Below, piece after piece: positions 1 to 5,981 of a stretch of 6,619 nucleotides of DNA. How positions within the stretch are numbered: the first letter of the stretch is position 1; every line of letters begins with the position of its first letter. The DNA is from Lysobacter_F sp035645555 (GTDB lineage Bacteria > Pseudomonadota > Gammaproteobacteria > Xanthomonadales > Xanthomonadaceae). The translations under genes were made by a program, and so were the position numbers. The stretch covers positions 1 through 6,619 of the forward strand of contig DASQMI010000009.1 of the NCBI GenBank assembly GCA_035645555.1, given 5' to 3'. A model generated the notes under the pieces. The model saw nothing but the letters and a program-made list of their open reading frames with translations, was not told the DNA's origin and did not search any database.

Positions 1-2945
1 AGCCGCTGCTGCCGGCACCGCCGCCGGCGATGCCGCAGGATCCGCGCGCGCAGGCCGAAGCCGCGTGGCGCGCGCTCCTGGCCGCCTGGCGCGCGCACGG
101 CGAGACGTTCCGGACCGCGCTCGCGCCGCTGTTCGGCAACGGCCTCAACCGCAGCCAGTACAAGCCCGAGCATGCAGCGGCGGTGTTCGAGTGGCTGGCG
201 CGCCAGCCCGAGACGCCCCCGGCCGACACGCTGCACGACAAGCTGGTCAAGTACGGCGCGCGCGCGCTCGCCAAGGGCTGCAACAAGGGCGTGAGCGCGC
301 CGAGCTCGCCGCTGTGCGAGGCGATCGACGCGCTGCTGGACGCCCGCGACGCGCTCGACGCCTGGCGCACCGCCGACGACCTGCGCAGGCTGCACGCGCT
401 GCGCGAGCGCGCGCGCGCGCTCGACGCCGCGCGCAAGGAGGCGTTCAACGTGCGCGCCTACGACGACCTGGTCGCGGCGGTGCACGCCGCGCTGCAGGAC
501 GACGCCACCCGCGCGGCGCTCGCGCAGGCGCTGCGCCGGCAGTTCGCGCTGGCGCTGGTCGACGAGTTCCAGGACACCGACACGCGCCAGTGGACCCTGT
601 TCGACGCGCTGTTCGCCGACGCGCTGGTGCTGGTCGGCGATCCCAAGCAGGCGATCTACCGCTTCCGCGGCGGCGACATCGCCACCTACCTGCGCGCGCG
701 GGCGAGCGTCGACGACACCGAGGTGCTGACGCGCAACTTCCGTTCGCGACCGGGCGTGATCGACGCGGTCAACGCGCTGTTCGGTGCCACGCCGGATCCG
801 CAGGCGCTCGGCGAGGGCATCCGCTTCGAGGCCGCGGAGCCGGGCGGCCGCGTCGCCGACGACGCCCTGCGGCTCGACGGCGCAGCGGCGCCCGCGCTGT
901 GCTTCCACGCGGTGCCGCCGCCGGGCGACGGCAACGAGCGCGGCGCGGAGGAGTCGCGTCGGATCGCCGCGCGGCTGTGCGCGCAGGCGGTGGTCGAGCA
1001 GCTGCAGGCCGGCGCCGACGGCCGGCTGCAGCTGCGCGACGGCGCGGGCTTCCGCGCGGTGGAACCGCGCGACTGCGCGGTGCTGGTGCGCAGCCATCGC
1101 GAGGCCGCCGCGGTGCGGCAGGCGCTCGCCGCCGCCGGGGTGCCGGCCGCCGCCGCCGGCCGCGGCAGCCTGTACCAGACCGACGAGGCGCTCGACCTGC
1201 TCGCGCTGCTGCTGGCGGTGCGCGCGCCCGGCGACGAGCGCCGCGTGCGTGCCGCGCTCGCTTCGCCGTTGTTCTGTTTCGATGCCGCGAGCCTGGCCGC
1301 GCTGGATGCCGACGGCGACGCGCTGCGCCGCTGGCAGCAGCGTTTCGAAGCCTGGCGCGCGCGCTGGGAGCGGCACGGGCCGCAGGCGATGCTGACCGAC
1401 GTGTTGGCCGAACGCGCGCAGGCGCTGCGCACGCTGACCGATGGCGAGCGCCGGCTCGCCAACTGGCTGCAGCTCGGCGAGCTGTTGCAGGAAACGCGCA
1501 CCCAGCGGCTCGGCCTGCAGGGCCAGATCGACGCGCTGCGCGCGGCAATCGACAATGCCGATCCCGAGGACGAGGCGCAGATGCCGCGGCTGGAGTCCGA
1601 TGCCGCGTGCGTGCAGATCCTGACCCTGCACGCAAGCAAGGGCCTCGAGTTTCCGCTGGTGTTCCTGCCGTTCCTCGGCATCGGCCAGAAGAACGGGCAG
1701 GTGCGCGGCGAGTTCGCGCTGTACACCGAAGGCGAGCGCCGCGTGCGCTACTGGAAGCGCGGCGGCGACTGGAAGACCGCCTGCCAGCGGCACCTCGCCG
1801 AGGAACGCGCCGAGACCATGCGCCTGCTGTATGTCGGCCTCACCCGTGCGCGTCATGCGTTGTGGCTATGCGGCGGCGCGTTTGCCAGCGCCGAGCGCAG
1901 TCCGCTCGCCGCGCTGATGGGCGACACGCGGCCGCCGCCGGCGCTGCGCGAACGGCTGGCGGATGCGCTGGTCCTGCGCGAAGGCGAGCCTGCCGCGGAG
2001 ACGCCGGTGCTGCGCCCCGGCGCGCCGCCCGCGCCACCGCCGCCGCGTACGCCGCTCCGGGCGCTGCGTCGCGACTGGTGGATCCACAGCTTCAGCCAGC
2101 TGCACCGGCAGCTGCCGCACGGCGCACTGGCGGCGGCCGACGAGGCGCCGGCGCTGGACGAGCGCGTGCTGCAGCCGCCCGAGCCGGTCGCCGGACCAGC
2201 GCCTGTGTTTGCCGGCGAACGCTTCGGCAACGCGCTGCACCACGCGCTGGAACGGATCGACTTCGCCGCATGGCGCGGCAGCGACGGCCGCGTGCCCGAC
2301 GGCCAGGCGCCGCTGCTGCTCGATGCGCTGCGCAGCCAGCAGTACCCGCCGGCCGCGTTCGCCGACGGCGTCGCCGCGCTGGCGCCGCTGGTCGCGCGCA
2401 CCGTCAACGCGCCGCTGCCGCTGCGCGACGGCAGCGCGCGCGCGCTGTGCGACGTGCCGGCGCACGAGCGCATCGCCGAGATGGAATTCCATTTTGCGCT
2501 CGGCGGCAGCGACACGCGCGCGCTGCTGGCGCTGCTGCACGCGCACGGGATCGCCGCGCATCGCCAGGATTTCGGCGGCTGGAACCGGCTGGCCGGGCTG
2601 ATGACCGGCAAGATCGACCTGGTGTGCCGCATCGACGGCGCGCTGTACGTGCTCGACTACAAGTCCAACCGTCTACCCGGCTACGACGCCGCCCAGCTCG
2701 CGCAGGCGATGCGTGCCAGCGAATACGACCTGCAGGCGCTGCTGTACACCCTCGCCGTGCACCGCTGGCTGCATGCGCGCCGCGGCGACGCCTACGACTA
2801 CGAGCGCGACGTCGGCGGCGTGCGCTACCTGTTCTGCCGCGGCCTCGATCCGGCCGATCCCGCGCGCGGCGTGCACGCGCTGCGCTTTCCGCGTGCGCTG
2901 GTGGAGGCGGCCGATGCGCTGCTGGCCGCGGGAGATGGCGCATGA
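1..2945 (+). CDS. recB: RecB, helicase-nuclease subunit of RecBCD (exonuclease V), 5' end missing
   Basis: RecB is the 3'-5' helicase and the only nuclease of RecBCD, which resects double-strand breaks, responds to Chi and loads RecA. The frame is open to the window edge (first full codon at 3), so the gene starts upstream; the ATG at 30 is internal. Counting from that ATG, UvrD-like motifs are DEFQDTD at 178-184 (motif II), GDPKQAIYRFRGGD at 203-216 (III), NFRS at 236-239 (IV), LHASKGLEF at 533-541 (V) and YVGLTRAR at 601-608 (VI). A proline-rich linker near 663-676 leads to the nuclease domain: His 737, Asp 863, Asp 876 and Lys 878 (in LDYKSN) match the E. coli catalytic His956, Asp1067, Asp1080 and Lys1082, with the same 13-residue spacing between the aspartates. 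About 980 residues are visible against about 1180 in E. coli. From the position of motif II, roughly 250-300 N-terminal residues with Walker A are outside. The stop overlaps the recD start. Confidence 0.97.
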   Translation, partial: PLLPAPPPAMPQDPRAQAEAAWRALLAAWRAHGETFRTALAPLFGNGLNRSQYKPEHAAAVFEWLARQPETPPADTLHDKLVKYGARALAKGCNKGVSAPSSPLCEAIDALLDARDALDAWRTADDLRRLHALRERARALDAARKEAFNVRAYDDLVAAVHAALQDDATRAALAQALRRQFALALVDEFQDTDTRQWTLFDALFADALVLVGDPKQAIYRFRGGDIATYLRARASVDDTEVLTRNFRSRPGVIDAVNALFGATPDPQALGEGIRFEAAEPGGRVADDALRLDGAAAPALCFHAVPPPGDGNERGAEESRRIAARLCAQAVVEQLQAGADGRLQLRDGAGFRAVEPRDCAVLVRSHREAAAVRQALAAAGVPAAAAGRGSLYQTDEALDLLALLLAVRAPGDERRVRAALASPLFCFDAASLAALDADGDALRRWQQRFEAWRARWERHGPQAMLTDVLAERAQALRTLTDGERRLANWLQLGELLQETRTQRLGLQGQIDALRAAIDNADPEDEAQMPRLESDAACVQILTLHASKGLEFPLVFLPFLGIGQKNGQVRGEFALYTEGERRVRYWKRGGDWKTACQRHLAEERAETMRLLYVGLTRARHALWLCGGAFASAERSPLAALMGDTRPPPALRERLADALVLREGEPAAETPVLRPGAPPAPPPPRTPLRALRRDWWIHSFSQLHRQLPHGALAAADEAPALDERVLQPPEPVAGPAPVFAGERFGNALHHALERIDFAAWRGSDGRVPDGQAPLLLDALRSQQYPPAAFADGVAALAPLVARTVNAPLPLRDGSARALCDVPAHERIAEMEFHFALGGSDTRALLALLHAHGIAAHRQDFGGWNRLAGLMTGKIDLVCRIDGALYVLDYKSNRLPGYDAAQLAQAMRASEYDLQALLYTLAVHRWLHARRGDAYDYERDVGGVRYLFCRGLDPADPARGVHALRFPRALVEAADALLAAGDGA
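404..423. repeat. Perfect 20-bp palindrome with alternating GC core inside recB
   Basis: The central run of alternating G and C is flanked symmetrically by CGAG and CTCG, so the whole 20 bp reads the same on both strands. It encodes an ordinary Arg/Ala/Glu helical stretch (RERARALD) of RecB. A shorter relative, a 16-bp palindrome with CAG/CTG ends around a GC run, lies at 2432-2447 in the same gene. Both are probably by-products of Arg/Ala codons in a very GC-rich genome, but the tract could favour slippage or non-B DNA. Confidence 0.6.
2930..2934 (+). promoter_or_regulatory. Ribosome binding site of recD
   Basis: GGGAG lies 7 nt before the ATG at 2942, inside the last codons of recB. It decides the recD start: the recD frame is open far upstream through all of recB, so length alone would give a wrong, much longer gene. 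The ATG at 2935 is in another frame. Confidence 0.7.
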
Positions 2946-4624
2946 ACGCGCATCCGGAGCTTCGTGCGGTCGACCTCGAGCTGGGCGCGCTGCTGCGCCG
3001 GCTCGACCCGCGCACCGCGCCGGACGTGATGCTGGCCGCCGCGCTCGCTTCGGGTGCGGTGGCGCGCGGCCATGCCGCGTTCGATCCGGCGCGCCCGCAG
3101 CTCGCGCTCGACGATCCGTCCGGCTTGCCCGACGCCGCCACCCTCGACGCGGCGCTGCGCGCCTCGCGCTGGGTCGATGTCATCGACGACGGCCGCGCGG
3201 CGGCCGCAGATCGACCGCTGGTGTACGAGCGCGGCCTGCTGTATCTGCGCCGCTATCGCGAATACGAGCGCCGGCTCGCCGCCGGCCTGCGCCGGCTGGC
3301 CGTGCATCGAGCCACCAGTGCGCCGGATCCGCTGCTGTTCGCGCGGCTGTTCCCCGACGGGCACGATCCGGACCAGGCCGAAGCGGTGCGGCGCGCGTTC
3401 GGCCAGGGCCTGATGCTGGTCACCGGCGGCCCCGGTACCGGCAAGACCACCACCATCGCGCGCCTGCTCGCACTGCAGCTGCACGCGCGCCACGACCTGC
3501 GCATCGTGCTCGCCGCACCGACCGGCCGCGCCGCCGAGCGCATGGCCGAAAGCCTGCGCGCCGCGCGCGAGCGCCTGCGCGCCGACGGCGTCGAGCCCGC
3601 GCTGGTAGACGCGCTGCCGGTCGAGGCGCGCACCGTGCACCGCCTGCTCGGGACGATTCCCGACAGCCCGCGCTTCCGCCACGACGCCCACCACCCGCTG
3701 CCGTACGACCTGGTGGTGGTCGACGAGGCGTCGATGGTCGACCTGCCGTTGATGTGCAAGCTGGTCGAGGCGATCGCCGACGGCGCGCAGCTGGTGCTGC
3801 TCGGCGACCGCGACCAGCTGCCGTCGGTGGAGGCGGGCGACGTGCTCGCGGCGATCGTCGACGCCGCCGAGGCTTCCGGCGAATTGCCGCGCGTGCACCT
3901 GCGGCGCGGCTGGCGCCAGGCCGACTCGCTGCAGCTGGCGCCGCTGGCCGAGGCGGTGCGCATCGGCGATGCCGACACCGCGCTCGCGCTGCTGCGCGAG
4001 GGACTGCGCGGCGTGCGCTTCCACGAGAACCTGCTCGACCCGCTCGCCGGCGACGGCGGCGAGGCGCTGCTGGCGCCGTGGCGCGCGCTGATGCGGTTGC
4101 AGGACCCGGCCGAGGCGCTGGCGCAGGCCGGACGCCAGCGCGTGCTCACCGCGCTGCGCGATGGCCCGCAGGGCGCGGTCACGCTCAACGCGCGAATCGA
4201 GGAGGCGCTCGCCGGCGCGCAGCGCGAGCGCTACTTCCACGGCCGGCTCCTGCTGGTCACCGAGAACAGCTACCGCCACGGCCTGTTCAACGGCGACCTC
4301 GGCGTGTGCCTGCGCGACGGCGACGGCATCACCGCGTGGTTCGAAGGCCCCGCCGGTCCGCGCGGCTTCCATCCCGGCGCACTGCCCGCGCACATGAGCG
4401 CGTTCGCGATGACCGTGCACAAGGCGCAGGGCTCGGAGTTCGAGCGGGTGTGGCTGCAGCTGCCGCGGCAGGATGCGCGCCCACTGTCGCGCGAGCTGGT
4501 GTACACCGCGCTGACCCGTGCGCGTGGCGAGCTGCATGTCGCCGCCGCCGAGCCGGTGCTGCGCGCGGCGCTCGCACGCCACGCCGAACGGGTGTCGGGG
4601 CTGGCCGCGCGCCTGCGCGGCTGA
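2942..4624 (+). CDS. recD: RecD, 5'-3' helicase subunit of RecBCD (exonuclease V)
   Basis: RecD is the fast 5'-3' superfamily 1B helicase of RecBCD; with RecB it unwinds DNA ends and it is needed for full nuclease activity and Chi control. The protein has 560 residues, somewhat shorter than E. coli RecD (about 608). Residues 1-150 form the divergent N-terminal region that contacts RecC in the family. Motifs in order: Walker A GGPGTGKTTT at 162-171 (Lys168), motif Ia APTGRAAERM soon after, Walker B DEAS at 261-264, motif III GDRDQLPS from 288, motif IV arginine in GWR at 323-325 (the common form is SYR), LFNGDLG near the C-terminal domain, motif V TVHKAQGSEFE at 491-501 and motif VI YTALTRAR at 521-528. 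All key ATPase residues are intact, so it should be active. Its start overlaps the recB stop as ATGA with a good Shine-Dalgarno, which suggests translational coupling and equal dosage. It is the last gene of the operon; its stop is one base from the convergent lysR stop. Confidence 0.97.
   Translation: MNAHPELRAVDLELGALLRRLDPRTAPDVMLAAALASGAVARGHAAFDPARPQLALDDPSGLPDAATLDAALRASRWVDVIDDGRAAAADRPLVYERGLLYLRRYREYERRLAAGLRRLAVHRATSAPDPLLFARLFPDGHDPDQAEAVRRAFGQGLMLVTGGPGTGKTTTIARLLALQLHARHDLRIVLAAPTGRAAERMAESLRAARERLRADGVEPALVDALPVEARTVHRLLGTIPDSPRFRHDAHHPLPYDLVVVDEASMVDLPLMCKLVEAIADGAQLVLLGDRDQLPSVEAGDVLAAIVDAAEASGELPRVHLRRGWRQADSLQLAPLAEAVRIGDADTALALLREGLRGVRFHENLLDPLAGDGGEALLAPWRALMRLQDPAEALAQAGRQRVLTALRDGPQGAVTLNARIEEALAGAQRERYFHGRLLLVTENSYRHGLFNGDLGVCLRDGDGITAWFEGPAGPRGFHPGALPAHMSAFAMTVHKAQGSEFERVWLQLPRQDARPLSRELVYTALTRARGELHVAAAEPVLRAALARHAERVSGLAARLRG
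4604..4621. terminator. GC hairpin at the recD/lysR convergent junction, possible bidirectional terminator
   Basis: GCCGCGC (4604-4610) and GCGCGGC (4615-4621) form a perfect 7-bp stem with the 4-nt loop GCCT. The stem covers the last recD codons up to the base before the TGA is completed, and on the minus strand begins 4 nt after the lysR stop. No T-run follows on either strand, so it is not a canonical intrinsic terminator. It is the only candidate at this junction, since just one base lies between the two stop codons. Confidence 0.3.
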
Positions 4625-4625
4625 C

Positions 4626-5663
4626 TCAGGCCGCGGTCTCGATCAGCGGTTCGTCGTCGAGCACCAACGCGGGCTGCGCGCGCGGCGGTGCCACGGCACC
4701 GCCGCCCGCCTGCGCCGCCGCCTCGCAGGCGCGGCGCTGGTTCGGGCACAGCATTTCCATGTGGTCGACGTCGAACGTCAGCCGCTCGACCAGGAAGTCG
4801 ACGAACGCGCGCACCTTCGGCGACTGCACGCGCCCGCGCGGGAACACCGCGTTGAGTTCCATCTCCGGTCCGGTCCAGCCGGCCAGCACGCGCTTGGCCA
4901 GGCCCTGCTCGACGTAGGCCTTGATGGTGAGGTCGCTCGCCAGCACCAGGCCTTCGCCGCACAGCATCGCGCCGACCAGCGGACCGGGGTCGTTGGTCAC
5001 CAGCACCGGCTCGACGCGGGTTTCGTGGCTGCGGCTGCCGTCGTCGAGCGGCCAGTAGTAGCCGCCGTTGCGGCGGAACTTGGTGTAGGTCAGCGTGCGG
5101 TGGTGCTGCAGGTCGTCAGGCGTCAGCGGCTCGCCGTGGCGTTCGAGGTAACGCGGACTGGCGTAGACCTGGGTGCGGAACACCGCCAGCCGCCGCGCGA
5201 CCAGGTTGGAATCGGGCAGGTGGCCGACCCGCAGCGCGACGTCGAACTCGCTGTCGATCAGGTCGAGCGTGTCGTTGCTGAGGTGCATCTCGACGCGGAT
5301 CTCGGGATAGCGCGCGCGGAACTCGCCCAGCAGCGGCGCCACCCAGGTGATGCCGACCGAATACGGCGCGGTGAAGCGCAGCCAGCCGCGCGGGCCGGCC
5401 TGCAGCTGGGTGACTGCGCTCTCCGCCTCGTCGAGCTCGCGGGCGATGCGCTGGCAGTGCTCGTAGTAGACGTTGCCGGCCTCGGTGAGCCCGAGCTTGC
5501 GGGTGGTGCGGTGGAGCAGCTGCGCGCCCAGGCGCGTCTCCAGTTCCTGCACCTTGCGGCTGACGGTGGTCTTCGGCAGCCGCAGCGCGCGCGCGGCGGC
5601 GATGAAGCTGCCGAGCTCGACGACCTTGACGAAGATGAGGGTGTCGTTGAGATCGCGGCCCAT
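4626..5663 (-). CDS. LysR-type transcriptional regulator, CrgA-like group, with C-terminal extension
   Basis: This is a DNA-binding regulator of the LysR family (LTTR), probably tetrameric and cytoplasmic, that would switch a target in response to a small ligand. The 345-residue protein opens with the LTTR winged helix-turn-helix (about 1-62): FVKVVELGSFIAAARALRLPK with TTVSRKVQELE as recognition helix, then LGAQLLHRTTRKLGLTEAG. A linker helix follows (65-90). The periplasmic-binding-protein-like effector domain runs from about 93 (GWLRFTAP) to 295, with FDVALRVG at 140-147 typical of the CrgA-like group. After the usual last helix (VRAFVDFLVERL, ending at 295) comes a 50-residue tail (296-345) with Cys306 and Cys313 and an Ala/Pro-rich end, beyond the usual 300 or so residues. 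The ATG at 5663 is chosen because GGAGG lies 4 nt upstream and the family N-terminus starts there. The divergent SDR-like gene is the likely target, and autoregulation is likely. The ligand is unknown. Confidence 0.95.
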   Translation of the reverse strand: MGRDLNDTLIFVKVVELGSFIAAARALRLPKTTVSRKVQELETRLGAQLLHRTTRKLGLTEAGNVYYEHCQRIARELDEAESAVTQLQAGPRGWLRFTAPYSVGITWVAPLLGEFRARYPEIRVEMHLSNDTLDLIDSEFDVALRVGHLPDSNLVARRLAVFRTQVYASPRYLERHGEPLTPDDLQHHRTLTYTKFRRNGGYYWPLDDGSRSHETRVEPVLVTNDPGPLVGAMLCGEGLVLASDLTIKAYVEQGLAKRVLAGWTGPEMELNAVFPRGRVQSPKVRAFVDFLVERLTFDVDHMEMLCPNQRRACEAAAQAGGGAVAPPRAQPALVLDDEPLIETAA

Positions 5664-5667
5664 GCGG

Positions 5668-5672
5668 CCTCC
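5668..5672 (-). promoter_or_regulatory. Ribosome binding site of the lysR gene
   Basis: On the minus strand GGAGG sits 4 nt before the ATG at 5663. It is a strong Shine-Dalgarno and fixes the start codon. Confidence 0.75.
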
Positions 5673-5698
5673 GCGCGGGATTGGCCCGCTGTCGGGAC

Positions 5699-5727
5699 GA
5701 TTATTCCCCCGAAATCCGGCTAATCAA
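5699..5727 (-). promoter_or_regulatory. Candidate sigma-70 promoter of the lysR gene
   Basis: Reading the minus strand, TTGATT (5727-5722) is a good -35 match and, after 17 bp, ATAATC (5704-5699) is a fair -10. With 16 bp spacing the -10 reads AATAAT. Transcription would start near 5692 and give a leader of about 30 nt containing the Shine-Dalgarno. The stretch between the boxes includes TTC-CCCC-GAA (5704-5713), a small dyad that resembles the core of the larger palindrome at 5851-5870. That would fit autoregulation by the LysR protein, which is inference. Confidence 0.45.
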
Positions 5728-5766
5728 GCGCCTGGCGTGCCACTAGTCTGCGCGGCGTGCTCCCTC

Positions 5767-5847
5767 CGCCCGCCGCCATGCGCCGTCTGCAGCCCCTCCC
5801 CCCTCTGGCCATCGCGCCGGTGCAGACGGCGCCGGCGGGCGCTTTTT
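5767..5847 (+). terminator. Long hairpin followed by T5: possible leader terminator/attenuator or sRNA end
   Basis: CGCCGTCTGCA (5781-5791) is the exact reverse complement of TGCAGACGGCG (5821-5831), and the G-C pair 5780/5832 extends it to 12 bp around a 29-nt pyrimidine-rich loop. An outer 8-bp stem (5767-5774 with 5834-5841) can stack on it across a small asymmetric bulge. Alternatively GCGCC (5829-5833) pairs with GGCGC (5838-5842) through a GGCG loop, directly followed by TTTTT (5843-5847). The two folds compete for 5829-5832. Placed in the leader of the plus-strand SDR gene, 125 nt before its start, this could be an intrinsic terminator, an attenuator, or the 3' end of a short RNA started near 5740. 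The pairing is seen in the sequence; the function is inferred. Confidence 0.4.
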
Positions 5848-5850
5848 CGC

Positions 5851-5870
5851 CTGATTCCCCGGCGAATCAG
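5851..5870. promoter_or_regulatory. Perfect inverted repeat, candidate operator of the LysR-type regulator
   Basis: CTGATTC (5851-5857) and GAATCAG (5864-5870) are exact inverted arms separated by 6 bp. An interrupted dyad in a divergent lysR/target spacer is the usual form of an LTTR recognition site. The spacing is even, so it is not a textbook T-N11-A box. It lies about 100 bp from the SDR start, so it could sit upstream of an SDR promoter. Because it directly follows the T-run of the hairpin before it, it might instead fold as RNA. Confidence 0.4.
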
Positions 5871-5946
5871 ATGCTTGGACGCGCAGGGCGGGGAAGAATG
5901 CCGACCGCCGCACTGCGCCTGCCGCTCGCGCAGACGACCGCGGGCG

Positions 5947-5981
5947 TCCCGCTCGCGGGAGAGAAAATCCCATGAGCGGGA
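5947..5981 (+). promoter_or_regulatory. SDR ribosome binding site with a hairpin that can cover it
   Basis: The Shine-Dalgarno GGGAGAGA (5957-5964) lies about 8-10 nt before the ATG at 5972 and supports that start. TCCCGC (5947-5952) is the reverse complement of GCGGGA (5955-5960), which contains the first half of this site, so a small stem with a CTCG loop can mask it. The same GCGGGA occurs again just inside the gene (5976-5981) and could compete for TCCCGC, leaving the ribosome site free. TCCC at 5968-5971 is another possible partner. Confidence 0.5.

Larger units (their letters stand above)
5664..5971. other. 308-bp divergent intergenic region between lysR and the SDR gene
   Basis: No convincing gene lies here. 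The lysR-proximal third carries a likely lysR promoter and Shine-Dalgarno. The middle carries a long hairpin followed by a T-run. After it come a perfect inverted repeat (5851-5870) and, next to the SDR start, a hairpin overlapping its Shine-Dalgarno. GGCGTGC occurs twice, 20 bp apart (5734-5740 and 5754-5760). The base composition is visibly less GC-biased in parts (runs such as CTTTTTCGCCTGATT, GATTATTCCCC) than the flanking genes, as expected for regulatory DNA. A clear plus-strand promoter for the SDR gene could not be picked out. Confidence 0.7.

Noticed and set aside
30..32. ATG at 30 as the true start of recB.
   Set aside because: The frame is open upstream of it, no Shine-Dalgarno is seen, and a RecB starting there would lack Walker A and about 250-300 residues. 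The window simply cuts the gene.
65..2941. The recD reading frame is open through all of recB, giving an apparent 1519-residue protein.
   Set aside because: The upstream part is an Arg/Ala-rich shadow of recB without motifs. RecD homology and the Shine-Dalgarno place the start at 2942.
2825..4582. A 585-residue open frame antisense to recD.
   Set aside because: Its composition (Ala, Arg, Gln, Val, Gly, His) is that of a complementary-strand shadow; it has no domain or ribosome site and the recD motifs on the other strand are intact.
1..4624. Whether the RecB/RecD pair belongs to an unusual defence or phage-linked system.
   Set aside because: The motifs, gene order and overlap are those of the ordinary chromosomal RecBCD operon, and no mobile or defence gene is in view.
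4518..5723. A 401-residue plus-strand frame antisense to the lysR gene.
   Set aside because: It is the complement of a clear LysR-type protein, with typical shadow repeats of Val, Arg, Gln and Leu and no family motif.
5875..5902. TTGGAC (5875-5880) with AATGCC 16 bp later as an SDR promoter.
   Set aside because: The -35 is acceptable and the place just after the palindrome is attractive, but no hexamer at an allowed spacing resembles a -10 box.
5757..5975. A 72-codon plus-strand frame (GTG start, or ATG at 5778) whose TGA overlaps the SDR ATG, suggesting a leader peptide.
   Set aside because: No Shine-Dalgarno precedes either start. The middle uses codons rare in the neighbouring genes (GGA AGA, CTT GGA, TTT), it lies across the hairpin and palindrome, and the protein has no recognisable feature. 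The stop overlap is probably chance.
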